A DNA stretch of 64,000 bases, taken from the NCBI GenBank assembly GCA_029990205.1, contig JAPEKQ010000006.1, forward strand, positions 62,001-126,000, read 5' to 3'. The stretch comes from a bacterium (lineage in GTDB: Bacteria > Joyebacterota > Joyebacteria > Joyebacterales > Joyebacteraceae). This document shows, one piece after another, positions 1 through 10,000 of this stretch; positions within the stretch are counted from its first letter, which is position 1; every line of letters begins with the position of its first letter. The notes below the pieces were generated by a model that made no database searches, was not told where the DNA came from, and saw only the letters and a program-made list of their open reading frames with translations. The translations under genes were made by a program, and so were the position numbers.

Positions 1-1140
1 GAGACCGCTGAATCTCTCGTGACCGACCGCGTAGTCGAGGTCCTCGTCGCCCCACATGGCGCCGTTGACCGTCCAGTCGATGCCGCCCCACTCGCCGCCG
101 AGATCGGACATCGGGTGCGCGGCGTACGCGAACCCGCCACCCGCGATCTGCCCGAGACCGTCCGGCAGACTCGGACTCACGGGCCGCTCGCCGAGCGCCC
201 CCGAGTGCGGTGAACTGATGTAGGCGTCGTTGTAGAACAGACAGTGGAGCGTCTTGTCGTACGTGTCGCCGTCGATCGACGCGAGGTTGATCTCGACGCC
301 GCGATACATCCGGAAGTCCGGTGAATCCACCTGAGCGATGTCGTCGCCGAGCGCGTTCCACGACGAGCCGAACGACGTGTTGTCGCGGTAGGTGGTTGTC
401 GTGCCGCCCTCGTCCTGGATCGTGTACTCCCAGTGCGTCGTCGCATACGAGAACGACCCGTCGCCGGTCTCGTCGAGATCGCACGAATGGTCCGTCGCCG
501 TGAGCCATGACAGTCCCATCGCCTCACCGGTCATCGCCACGGCCGGGACCGGCGCACCGTACTCCGCGATGTTGTTCGTGTAGAGCGTGTGGTAGTGCGT
601 GTCTCCGCCGTACCAGCCGTCCGGCCACGGGTAGGCCGCGGGGGCCACGTGGACGCGGAGATAGCGGGTCTCGGTGTAGTTGAACCAGTCATCCTTGTAG
701 TAGACGCTGACCTTGAGCTGGATGGCGTCGCCCGCGGTGTACCCAAGATTCGCGGGCGTGAGGAGCGTGCCGTCGGGGAGCGACGGGTGTCCTTCGGTCA
801 CCGTCGTGATGTAGGTCCAGAAGTTGTGCTCGTACGCGTCGTCTCCGAGCTGTTCGTCCCCGAAGTCGTGGTCCCAGAGGATCACCTCGCCGCTGGTGAC
901 ATCCCAGCAGCGGATCCAGTGAAGCTCCCTGATGTCGTCGGTGTCGCAGTCCTTGAGGATGATCGTGAGCGGGATGGCGGTGCTCACATCCTTCACCCGC
1001 CACGGCGCGTCCATCATGAAGTCCTTCATCCACGTGTTGTCATACCGGTCCTGCGCGGACGCGGCGGAGGGGAGGAGGGTCGCAGCTGACGCTGCAACAA
1101 GGAGGACTGTCAGCGCGAACGCTCGGGCTCTTCCGGACAT
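1..1140 (-). CDS. Secreted PHP-domain metal-dependent phosphoesterase-like protein (3' end cut by window)
   Basis: The reading frame is open from the ATG at 1140 to the window edge, giving 380 residues with no stop, so the C-terminus is missing. An AAGGAG ribosome site lies 6 nt before the ATG. Residues 1-30 form a signal peptide ending ASA-Q. A beta-rich region of about 140 residues follows, then PHP-type metal motifs: H182 and H184 (GDTHYHT), D217-H218 (TATDHS), E283 (RGVEINLAS), H299 and H342 (YAAHP). PHP proteins are metal-dependent phosphoesterases; a secreted version probably acts on an extracellular phosphoester, but the substrate is unknown. A C-terminal sorting domain may lie beyond the edge. 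Confidence 0.8.
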   Translation of the reverse strand, partial: MSGRARAFALTVLLVAASAATLLPSAASAQDRYDNTWMKDFMMDAPWRVKDVSTAIPLTIILKDCDTDDIRELHWIRCWDVTSGEVILWDHDFGDEQLGDDAYEHNFWTYITTVTEGHPSLPDGTLLTPANLGYTAGDAIQLKVSVYYKDDWFNYTETRYLRVHVAPAAYPWPDGWYGGDTHYHTLYTNNIAEYGAPVPAVAMTGEAMGLSWLTATDHSCDLDETGDGSFSYATTHWEYTIQDEGGTTTTYRDNTSFGSSWNALGDDIAQVDSPDFRMYRGVEINLASIDGDTYDKTLHCLFYNDAYISSPHSGALGERPVSPSLPDGLGQIAGGGFAYAAHPMSDLGGEWGGIDWTVNGAMWGDEDLDYAVGHERFSGL

Positions 1141-1208
1141 CGCGGACTCCTTGTGGCTGTATGCATGTGGCTGGCCGCACCGCGTGCGCGACCGCACTCC
1201 GTGCTCGT

Positions 1209-1281
1209 CACGGAGCGAACTCCGTGCCTGGAACAGAACGCCCCAGGGCCAAGGCTCATCATGGGCCCTGGCCGCTGGGGC
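1209..1281 (-). terminator. Hairpin cluster between the deiminase and PHP genes
   Basis: Two hairpins lie just downstream of the deiminase stop on the minus strand. One pairs 1240-1251 with 1269-1281 with a single bulge. The other is a perfect 7-bp stem (1209-1215 with 1220-1226, loop CGAA), and 1197-1203 could pair alternatively with 1209-1215. The run after the first stem is only weakly T-rich, so termination is plausible but not certain. Confidence 0.4.
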
Positions 1282-1309
1282 TGTCAATCCGGTTGACGCT
1301 GCTGCCGTT

Positions 1310-3967
1310 CTACTTCAGCAGCACGGCCTTTCTGTTCATGCTCTCACCGTCGCGCGTCAGCCTGAAGAAGTAGATGCCGCTCGCAACGGTCTCGCCGTCG
1401 GCGTTCTTCCCGTTCCATGTCGCGGTGTGGCGGCCGGCTTCGAGCATACCGGACTCGAGCGTGGCCACGCGGCGACCCGCCGCGTTGTAGACCGCGAGTT
1501 CGGCCTCGCCACGCGCCGGGAGCTCGAAGGCGATGGTCGTGGTCGGATTGAACGGGTTCGGGCGGTTCTGTTCGAGCCTGAACGCCATCCCGACGAGTTC
1601 GTCCTCGACCGCCGTGTCGATGAGTCCGAAGAAGTCGAGGATCGCGGTGAGCGCATCGTCCTTCGTCGAGGCGGCATCCACCAGACCGCCGAACTCGAAC
1701 GAACACCCGATCGTGCGGTAGGTACCCTCATCGTTGGCCACGCCGCAGCCCTGGAGGTCGGACGGGTTGCGGAAGACCACCTCGCCGCTGCCGGTGGCCG
1801 CCATGTGGTCGATGTAGCTGTTCCCGCCGGTGTAGCTGAAGCTCATGCCGTCGAACATCGTTCCCGCGACGCCATTGACCGTGGAGAGATCGTTGCCGCC
1901 GTCACCGGTCCCGTCGACGCCGAAGTAGCCGTTGTACACGGAGCTGGATGAGTCGTACGCCCAGCAGTCGCCGCCCTCCATGTAGGCCTGACCGCCGCCG
2001 TTGAGATACGCGACGAGCTCGTTGGCCTGTGTCGTCGAGAGCGAGTAGTTCTGCGAGTAGACGCCGAGCGCGATGAAGACCGCCTCGTAGCCGGTCATGT
2101 CCGCGGGCCAGCTCGTCGTGTAGTTGTAGCTCAGGCCCTTACTGTCGAGAATCGCCATGATCGCGCTGCCCGTGATCGGTGAACCGTCAAGCTCAACGAT
2201 GAGGATTGGTATGGCGTCGACGATGTCGAAGCTGTGGTAGCCCGACGCCGGGTCGTGCGTGACGTTGGCCGGTGACGCGGCGTCCTCCGCGCGGATGCGG
2301 TACTCGATCAGGTCGCCCTCGACCACGCTCCCGGGGAACGCGCCTTCGTACGTGAAGGTCCCGCCGATGTTCGTCATTGTGACGTCGACCTGGCGGACGC
2401 TGTTGATCCACGACTCGAGGATGACCGCGCCGACCTCGATATTGTCGGTCACCGTAGCGCTCGCCATGGGCGGCCACGCGATGGTGGGCGTGTCTGTGAT
2501 CGGTGAGTGCGCCACGACCGGCGCCTCGCTGTCGACAAGGACCTCAAACATGTGCGCGTCACCCGGCGCGACGTACGGATGCGCCTCGCGACGGCCGGAG
2601 TAGTCGGCGGCGAAGATGTAGTAGGAGACCTCGCTCCCGACCGACTGCGCCGGGATGTCGGCCTCGTAGTAGCCGGCGCGCGCCGAAGGCGTCATCACGA
2701 CCGACGAGTAGCTCCCCATGCCATCGGTTTTCCAGTAGACGAGGAGCGAATCGGTCTTGAGACCCGCGTCGCTGTAGTCGTGGACGTACGCCTCGACCTG
2801 GTAGGGAGTGGACGAGTTCGCCGTGTCGAGCAGCGGGATGTGGTCGATGTGGAGCATGTAGCGGTCGGTGATGCCCATCGCGCGGCAGTGGATGGCGTCG
2901 TCCGTGAGCCACGAGCCGGTGTACCCGAGGATCTCGTAGCCGGGCATCGCGGCCTGGTAGGTTGTGATGGCGGCCGCGTCGTTCGCGGTCCCGTACATCG
3001 GGACGTACACTTTGTCGTTGACGATGAGCGAGTTGGTGTACGGCTCGTCGTTCGGCGTGTAGACGCGGATGATCTCGTACGGCGTGCCGTACGAACTCTG
3101 GATCTGCGAGAGGTACGTTACGTTGGCTTCGATCCGCGCGTAGTCGGAGTGGCTCGGATCGACCTGCTTGTACAGGATCTTGTCCGGTGCGAGGAACTTG
3201 GCCGAGCAGTCGATGTGGAAGATGCCGCTCGTCTGCACGTACCCGAGCTTCTCATACCTCGTGATGCCGAGGTAGCTCTCCATGATCGCGTCGATCTCGG
3301 ACTCGCTGAGGCTCGAGTTCTCGTCGAGCACGAGCTCGGATGACATCGCGATACCGCGGCCGTCGGACATGTAGTTGCCACCCGTATGCTCAAGGTCCAT
3401 CACGTACGCCGGGATGCCCCACGAGGTCGCCAGTTCGCTCGGGATCTCGTCGTCGTTGGGACGCGGGCGGTTGTAGTCGTGGTCGACGATGCCCTGCTCA
3501 TCGTTCCCGTTGATGATGAACCACGGACCGTAGTCGCGAGTCCAGTAGCTGTCCGTGTCCGCGTTGAAGAAGTTGACGTTGGCCATGTTGGCGCCCGCGC
3601 TCGAGAGCGAACTCGAGGCGGAGCTCTGGTTGGAGCTCGTGCAGATGACCCACAGTTCCGTGTCCTGCGAGTACTCGGCCAGAAGGTCGGTCGGGTTGCC
3701 GAACGGATACCGCACGAGCACGCCCGTCATCGGTTCGAACTCGCCCGGGTTCCTGGCCGGTCCCGGGGGAGCCGCCGTCGGCTGCTGGTAGGTTCCGATC
3801 TCATGGACCCGTGTCAGCTCCTCCTCGGTCATCCAGACCGGAAGCGAGTCGTCGTAGGGGTTCTCACGCACCGGGTCCTCGGCGAAGACCGCCGGCGCCG
3901 CAAGAAGAAGCACGAGAAGCGAGAGCAGGGCCGCAGTCAGCGGGCCGCGTCGGCACAGCTGAATCAT
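1310..3967 (-). CDS. Secreted peptidyl-arginine/agmatine deiminase family protein with C-terminal sorting domain
   Basis: Encodes 885 residues from the ATG at 3967, preceded by GGAGGA about 8 nt upstream; the open frame further upstream has no ribosome site. Residues 1-29 are a signal peptide. The guanidino-modifying core carries the family motifs: WTRDYGP at 142-148, GGNYMSDG at 196-203, HID at 251-253 and Cys361 (IHCRAMG). All catalytic positions I can recognise are present, so hydrolysis of arginine or peptidyl-arginine to citrulline and ammonia is likely. Residues about 385-500 look like an Ig-like domain, about 600-790 are a flavodoxin-like unknown domain, and about 800-885 are a FlgD-like sorting domain ending in VLLK. 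The closest known parallel is the secreted PPAD of Porphyromonas, which also works beside C25 gingipains. Whether it prefers peptides or free agmatine cannot be decided from sequence alone. Confidence 0.85.
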   Translation of the reverse strand: MIQLCRRGPLTAALLSLLVLLLAAPAVFAEDPVRENPYDDSLPVWMTEEELTRVHEIGTYQQPTAAPPGPARNPGEFEPMTGVLVRYPFGNPTDLLAEYSQDTELWVICTSSNQSSASSSLSSAGANMANVNFFNADTDSYWTRDYGPWFIINGNDEQGIVDHDYNRPRPNDDEIPSELATSWGIPAYVMDLEHTGGNYMSDGRGIAMSSELVLDENSSLSESEIDAIMESYLGITRYEKLGYVQTSGIFHIDCSAKFLAPDKILYKQVDPSHSDYARIEANVTYLSQIQSSYGTPYEIIRVYTPNDEPYTNSLIVNDKVYVPMYGTANDAAAITTYQAAMPGYEILGYTGSWLTDDAIHCRAMGITDRYMLHIDHIPLLDTANSSTPYQVEAYVHDYSDAGLKTDSLLVYWKTDGMGSYSSVVMTPSARAGYYEADIPAQSVGSEVSYYIFAADYSGRREAHPYVAPGDAHMFEVLVDSEAPVVAHSPITDTPTIAWPPMASATVTDNIEVGAVILESWINSVRQVDVTMTNIGGTFTYEGAFPGSVVEGDLIEYRIRAEDAASPANVTHDPASGYHSFDIVDAIPILIVELDGSPITGSAIMAILDSKGLSYNYTTSWPADMTGYEAVFIALGVYSQNYSLSTTQANELVAYLNGGGQAYMEGGDCWAYDSSSSVYNGYFGVDGTGDGGNDLSTVNGVAGTMFDGMSFSYTGGNSYIDHMAATGSGEVVFRNPSDLQGCGVANDEGTYRTIGCSFEFGGLVDAASTKDDALTAILDFFGLIDTAVEDELVGMAFRLEQNRPNPFNPTTTIAFELPARGEAELAVYNAAGRRVATLESGMLEAGRHTATWNGKNADGETVASGIYFFRLTRDGESMNRKAVLLK

Positions 3968-4021
3968 GGTGAGTCCTCCGTGGATACACGTCGGCATCAT
4001 CGGTTCTTGAGTATCATTATC

Positions 4022-4027
4022 ATTATA
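4022..4027 (-). promoter_or_regulatory. Candidate -10 box for the deiminase gene
   Basis: On the minus strand this is a perfect TATAAT in an AT-rich patch (4011-4030), about 55 nt before the ATG. No good -35 box sits 16-18 bp upstream (best is TATCTT), so this is tentative. Confidence 0.35.
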
Positions 4028-4127
4028 ACATGGCAAGAGACGCAAAGATAGGGGCAATGGCCGGTGGCTCAGAAGAGCCCGAGCGGCGGGAGCTTCCGGA
4101 GGACCGTCGCGTATGGAAACACGGGGT

Positions 4128-4745
4128 CTAGAACAGCGTGGGTGCTGCGTCGAGGATGAACCGGACGCCGAAGAACAGCAGCAGGGCGCCGCAGAGCAGA
4201 CGGATCCCGATGAGGAAACGGTCGCCCAGTAGCTTCGTGCCGCGGTACGAGGCGGACGAGAGGAAGAAGTACCAGATGAGGTCCATCGACCAGTGGATGA
4301 CGGCGAACAGGATGAACTGCCAGAGGCCGTACTCCCACGCGCGGAAGACGAGAGTTGCCCCGACCGTGGCCCACCAGACCAGGAAGTAGGGGTTTCCGGC
4401 GGACATGAGCATCCCGGCGACGAGCGGGGAGGTGCCGCGGTGGCTCTCCTCTTCGGTTCCGGCGCGGAGCGACCTCAACAAGCCATACGCCATCCAAAGG
4501 AGTACGAGCCCGCCGGCCAGCCCGATGACTGCCGCGGCCGTGACGTGCTCGAGCACCGGACCGAGCCCAACGAGGATGAGCACCATCAGCGGGAACTCGA
4601 CGACCCCGTGGCCGAGCGCGATCATCGCGCCAGCACCGGGCGAGCGTGAGCCCTTGCCCACGACGACCACGGTGAGCGGGCCGGGCGCGATGACGCCCGA
4701 GAGTGAAATGAGGACGGCCTGGACGAGGAAGGCTGCGTAGGACAT
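4128..4745 (-). CDS. LysE-family amino-acid/metabolite exporter
   Basis: 205 residues from the ATG at 4745. A TTG at 4781 would add 12 residues and cannot be excluded because neither start has a strong ribosome site. About six hydrophobic segments span the protein, and the N-terminal segment carries the LysE-type signature SGVIAPGPLTVVVVGKG; the later SAGNPYFLVWWATVG matches the second conserved loop of the RhtB/LysE group. The family exports amino acids and related metabolites by proton antiport. The substrate is not predictable. It stands alone and diverges from the phosphatase gene at 4924. Confidence 0.85.
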   Translation of the reverse strand: MSYAAFLVQAVLISLSGVIAPGPLTVVVVGKGSRSPGAGAMIALGHGVVEFPLMVLILVGLGPVLEHVTAAAVIGLAGGLVLLWMAYGLLRSLRAGTEEESHRGTSPLVAGMLMSAGNPYFLVWWATVGATLVFRAWEYGLWQFILFAVIHWSMDLIWYFFLSSASYRGTKLLGDRFLIGIRLLCGALLLFFGVRFILDAAPTLF

Positions 4746-4853
4746 GACGACAAGTGTAGGCGAGACGGTCGTTTCAGGCAATCGCCCGTTGCCGAAGGAC
4801 CTTTCCCACGATGCCGGGTGTCTCTTGTCCAGTGGTGAGGAACCGCTCAGTGC

Positions 4854-4882
4854 TTGAGAAACTCATAAGATTGTGCTACAAT
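4854..4882 (+). promoter_or_regulatory. Sigma-70-type promoter for the EEP gene
   Basis: A TTGAGA -35 box (4854-4859), a 17-bp spacer and a TACAAT -10 box (4877-4882) stand 41 bp before the start codon. AAGGAGG (4909-4915) is the ribosome site. Confidence 0.7.
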
Positions 4883-4923
4883 GGAGTTTGGAGCTATAAA
4901 CCCCTTGCAAGGAGGACCCCGAG

Positions 4924-6882
4924 ATGAACGGTCGACCCCTGACGAAAGTCCCGCTGATGGCGCTGGCGCTGCTGGCGGTGATGCTCGTGGCCGCCCCCCC
5001 GGCCCAGGCCATCCGTGTCATGACCTACAACATCCTCAACTGGCCGAGCTACGACATCGCCGGTCGGTACGACGACCATCAGGTGCTGATGGACGAGCTC
5101 GACGCGGACATCATCATCGTCCAGGAGATCGAGAGCCAGACGGGCGTCAACCACTACCTGGACTACTGCCTGAATGCCACGGTGCCAGGGGAGTACGGTG
5201 CCGCCCTGTTCGTCAACGGGCCGGACACCGACAACGCCATCTTCTACAAGAAGAGCGTCGTCGACACGGTGACCTCCGAGACGATCTACACGGACGTGCG
5301 GTGGACGATGGACTACACGGTGCAGCTCGAGGGGTATACGGGAACCGCGGGGCAGCTGCACTTCCTTTCGGCGCATCTGAAGGCGGGGAGCGATGGCAGC
5401 GATGAGGCGGTGCGGGAGGATCAGTGTATCGACATCCGTGCCCACATGAACGCCTATCCCTCTGGAACGAACTTCATCTTCGGCGGCGACCTGAACGTCT
5501 ACACGTACACGGATGACGGGTACCAGGTGCTGATCTCCTCAAGCGGGGACAACGACGGCCGCTGCTTCGACCCGATCAACATGCCCGGAGCCTGGCACGA
5601 CAGCTACACGTACCGCCACATTCATACGCAGTCGCCGCGCGAGACGTCGGTCGGCAGCTACACCGGCGGCGGGATGGATGATCGCTTCGACCAGCTGCTG
5701 ATCTCGTCGTCGCTCGAGGACGGGAGCGGCATGGACTACGTCAGCGGCACGTACACCGCCTACGGCAACGACGGATACCGCCTCAACGGCGACATCAACG
5801 ATCCGACGAACCAGATCGTCAGCGCGGCTATCGCTGACGCGCTCTTCTACGCGAGCGACCACATCCCGGTCTACATGGAACTCCAGCTGCCGGCGCTCCT
5901 CGAGGTGGCCGATGCGCTCGACTTCGGGCGCGCGATCATCGCATCCGGCGCGAACGAGGACCTCACGGTCGGCAACGCCGCCTTCGACCCGGCTGAGCAG
6001 CTCGCGTATTCCTTCACGGCGCCGAGCGGGTTCGACAGGCCCGGCGGCACGTTCTATCTCGACGGCGAGCAGACGGCCGATCACGTCATCTCGATGCAGA
6101 CGGCGACGGTCGGCGTCAAGTCCGGTGACCTGACGGTGACTTCGAACGCCGCCGAGAACGCGACACAGTACGTGGCCCTCAGTGGAACCGTGATCGATCA
6201 CGCGGCGCCGAGCCTCGACGGCTCGACGGTTGTGCTCCTCGACACACTCGACTTCGGTGTGCACGAGGTGGGTTCGTTCACGGAGATGAGCGTCTTCGTT
6301 CACAACTTCGGCTACGACAGCTTGCAGGCGATCCTCGAGGTCTACAGCGCCGAGATCGTCGGCGGTGACGGTCGCTTCTCGATCGTCGGCGGGTTCAGCC
6401 AGCAGGATGTCGGCGGGACCGAGGCCGAGTTCGAGATCGACTTCGACTGCACCGGCGGGACCGGCGGGACGTACGAGGCGGACCTGACGTTCAGCACGCG
6501 CGATGAATCCGACGCGCACGGTGGCGGCGGTTCTCTGAGCGATCTCGTCGTGCACCTCACGGCGACGATCGACGACGGGAACAGCGTCGGTGACGAGCCG
6601 GTCACGACGCTGGCTCTCGGCCGCGGCGCACCGAACCCGTTCACCGATGTGACGACGCTTCGCTTCTCGATGCCTCAGACCGCGCACGCGAGCGTCGATG
6701 TCTTCGACATCGCCGGCCGCCTCGTGGCGGGCATCCACGACGGTTCGCTGGGCGCGGGGGTCCACGAGATCGTCTGGGATGGCCGTGACTCGCACGGTCG
6801 GGCCGTGGCCTCCGGCATCTACTTCTGCCGCGCCGAGGTCGGGGAGTGGAGTCAGATCCAGAGGATGGTGCTGCTGAAATAG
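4924..6882 (+). CDS. Secreted endonuclease/exonuclease/phosphatase family protein with sorting domain
   Basis: 652 residues with a strong AAGGAGG site. Residues 1-29 are a signal peptide (cut after AQA). The EEP catalytic fold spans about 30-320 and holds the expected acid/His set: N37 (TYNIL), E68 (VQEIE), H151 (AHLKAG), D189 and N191 (GGDLN), D252-D256 (DDRFD) and D312-H313 (SDHIPV). This predicts an active, metal-dependent secreted nuclease or phosphatase. Two Ig/choice-of-anchor-like domains fill about 325-550, and a FlgD-like sorting domain ends in MVLLK. DNA scavenging or phosphate release are reasonable roles but are inference. It has its own promoter and a strong terminator, so it is probably monocistronic. 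Confidence 0.87.
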   Translation: MNGRPLTKVPLMALALLAVMLVAAPPAQAIRVMTYNILNWPSYDIAGRYDDHQVLMDELDADIIIVQEIESQTGVNHYLDYCLNATVPGEYGAALFVNGPDTDNAIFYKKSVVDTVTSETIYTDVRWTMDYTVQLEGYTGTAGQLHFLSAHLKAGSDGSDEAVREDQCIDIRAHMNAYPSGTNFIFGGDLNVYTYTDDGYQVLISSSGDNDGRCFDPINMPGAWHDSYTYRHIHTQSPRETSVGSYTGGGMDDRFDQLLISSSLEDGSGMDYVSGTYTAYGNDGYRLNGDINDPTNQIVSAAIADALFYASDHIPVYMELQLPALLEVADALDFGRAIIASGANEDLTVGNAAFDPAEQLAYSFTAPSGFDRPGGTFYLDGEQTADHVISMQTATVGVKSGDLTVTSNAAENATQYVALSGTVIDHAAPSLDGSTVVLLDTLDFGVHEVGSFTEMSVFVHNFGYDSLQAILEVYSAEIVGGDGRFSIVGGFSQQDVGGTEAEFEIDFDCTGGTGGTYEADLTFSTRDESDAHGGGGSLSDLVVHLTATIDDGNSVGDEPVTTLALGRGAPNPFTDVTTLRFSMPQTAHASVDVFDIAGRLVAGIHDGSLGAGVHEIVWDGRDSHGRAVASGIYFCRAEVGEWSQIQRMVLLK

Positions 6883-6956
6883 ACAGGAACAGGGTGGATG
6901 GGCGGCTTCCTGCCGGGAACCCGCGACTGTTCGACCCTTGCACGATGACACACAAC

Positions 6957-6999
6957 GGGCGCGTCGGAACCCAGGGTTCTTGACGCGCCCGCATTATTT
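6957..6999 (+). terminator. Intrinsic terminator after the EEP gene
   Basis: A perfect 9-bp GC-rich stem (6957-6965 with 6982-6990) encloses a second stem (GAACCC 6967-6972 with GGGTTC 6974-6979). The T-rich stretch GCATTATTT follows. Confidence 0.72.
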
Positions 7000-7083
7000 G
7001 TGCTAGGGTACACTAGATACCACACACATCAAAGAACACCGGACGTGCTGGGACGCGCACGGGCCGTTGCCGAGGAGGATATG

Positions 7084-10000
7084 ATGCCGCTGAGAACAGC
7101 GTTCGTGGTCGTCACCCTCGGAGTTGCCGTTCTCGGGGCTGTTCCCGCGATGGCGGTGGGACCGACCGTCGCGGTGGCGCTCGACAGCTCAGAGGTCGAG
7201 TTCGTGGAAGAGGCTCATCTGGTCACGCCGTTGGTCGACGGGTACCGGTCGCTCGGCTCTGTCGGAGAGCCGGGCATCCCGGCGCGTGTCGTCCACTTCG
7301 TCATCCCGCCTGATATGCGCGTGTTGGACGTGCTGGTGCGGTCCGGCGACGAGCAGACGCTCCCTGGAACGCATCGAGTGGCGTGGCTGCAGCCGGAGAC
7401 CCCGCCGGGCGAGGCGCCCAGGACCGTCGGGGCATCGCTCGACATCTATGAAAGCGACGAGGTCTACCCGCGCGAACGCGTCGTCTACCTTGGCGACGGC
7501 TATCTCGGCGGGTATCACATCGCCTCGGTGGCGCTCTATCCCTTGCGATACCATCCACAGAGCGGCCGTCTGGTCGTCACGGAGGAGATGACGGCGCGGC
7601 TCGAACTCGAGCCCTCGGTCGACCGGTCCGCTCCGCGCCACCGCATGACGCGGGACGCCGCCGACACCTACCGCCGGCTGGTTGCCGGAATGGTCGAGAA
7701 CCCCGAGGACATCGCGGCGTGCGCCAAACCGGGTGTGGCCGTGGTGAGCGGCGACTCCCCGGGCGGGTTCGCCCCGCGGCACTCCCCGTCGCTTGAGGGG
7801 AGCGCCGTCGAGTACGTCATCATCACGACCGAGGAGTACGAGCCGCACTTCCAGCCGATCGCGGACTGGAAGACGAAGAAGGGTGTGCCCTCCGTCATCC
7901 GGACGGTCTCGTGGATCAACGCGAACTACCCGGGTGGATGCGACACGGCGGAGCGCATCCGTCTCTTCATCCGCGACGCGTTCGCATCGTGGGGCACGAC
8001 ATACGTTCTCCTTGCCGGCGACACGAACATCGTCCCGACGCGGTACACGTACTCCACCTACTACGGAGGCGTGGAGTTCGTGACCGACCTCTATTACAGC
8101 GATCTCGACGGCAACTGGAACGGCGACGGCGACAGCGTCTTCGGCGAGGGCTACAACGGCCCCCTGGCTCCCGGTGACAGCCTCGACCTCTACCCCGATA
8201 TTTTCGTTGGCCGCGCGCCGGTCGGGACGCTCATCGAAGCCGAGACGTTCGTCAACAAGACACTGGCGTATGTCGCGAATCCGGACCCGGTCTTCGCGGA
8301 GCGGAACCTCTACATGGCCGAGGCGCTCTTCCCGTACGACTGGGAGCCCGGGATGATCGTCAGCGTCGACGGCGCGTTCGACATCGTTGAGCCCACGCTC
8401 CCGTTCGTTCCACCCAACATCCACATCTGCCGTCTCTACGCGAACTACGAACCGTACCCGGGATCCTGGCCGCTGACTCGCGAGTCGGCGATCGATTCGA
8501 TGAACCTCGGCTACAATCTCGTGTCGCACGTCGCTCACGGCAACAAGGACATCATGCGATGCGGATTGCACGAGTATGTGACGATCCAGGACGTTGACGC
8601 CCTCATCAACGGGCAGACGAAGGCAGGCTACTTCTGGATGCTCAACTGCTCGTCGACCGCGATCCAGTACGACTGCATCGCCGAGCATCTGATGAACAAC
8701 CCTGATGGCGGCGCCTCGTCGCTGTTCGGTCCGACCGCCTTCTGCTTCCCGACGACCGCCAAGTACTACTACTACTCGTGGTTCGAGGGCTTCTACGTGC
8801 ACGGCGCGACCCGCGCCGGCGTGGTCAGCGCGGCATGCAAGACGCCGTACGTGGCCGAGTCCGGTTACGACAACACGGACCGCTGGACCCAGATGTCCCA
8901 GATCTTCCTCGGCGACCCCGAGATGCGGCTCTGGACCGCGCGACCGACCGCCCTGACGGTCGTGCACGCGGCGACCGCGCCGCTCGGAGAGATCGACCTG
9001 AGCGTCACCGTGTCGGATCCCGCCGCCGTCGACAGCGCGCTCGTCTGCGTGGTGAAGGACGGGGAGGTGTACGAGAGGATGTACACCGACGCAGCGGGCG
9101 AGGCGACGCTCGCCTTCACGCCGGAGACGACCGGGCAGATGACGATCACCGTCACGGCGGAGAACCACCTGCCCTACGAGAGCACGATCTCGGTCACGTC
9201 CGCTTCGGGCGCGCACCTCTCCGCGGCCACGGTGACGATCGATGACGATGCGCTGGGTCTGAGCGACGGCAACTCGAACGGGCTCGCGGAGGCCGGCGAG
9301 ACGATCCAGCTCAGCATGCTCGTCAGGAACGAAGGCCCGTCCGCGGCGCCCGCCGTGACGGCGACCCTCATCACGACCGACCCGCTCGTCATGCTTCTGG
9401 ATGACACCGAGTACCTCAGCGACATCAACGGCACGAGCCAGGCGCAGTTCGACACGCTCTTCGCGCTCCAGCTTTCGGCGGACTGCGAGAACGAGTACGA
9501 GACCGAGCTGACGGTGCAGTTCGAGGATCCGCTCACGCGGACCGTGTGGACCGATGACTACACGCTTCGTGTGCTCCGTCCTGTTCCCCGGATGCATCTG
9601 ACGGAATCGACGGACGACGGGAACGGCGACGGCATCCCCGAGATGGGGGAGACCGTCACGTTCACCGTGCAGCTCCTCAACGAGGGCAACGGCGACTTCG
9701 ACGCGCTTTCCGGCGTGCTGCGGTATCCGAACGCCGAGATCACGCTCGTCGACAGCACTGAGACCTGGGGCGACATCACCGCCGGGTCGACGGGCGACGG
9801 GACCGACGGGTTCCAGTTCACGGTGACGGACACGATGACGCAGCATCTTCGCCTGGCACTCACCGATGAGGACGGCAAGACCTGGCTCACGCTCTTCGAC
9901 CTGGAGCCTCCGGCGGCGCCCGACACGCTCTACGGGAGGGTCGTGGCAACGACCGTCTCGCTCATCTGGGATGTGGTCGAAGACGCGGACCTGTGGGGCT

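Noticed and set aside
4069-4497. 142-codon minus-strand frame overlapping the LysE gene
   Set aside because: It is in another frame of the LysE gene, Arg/Pro-rich, and without membrane helices or other family features.
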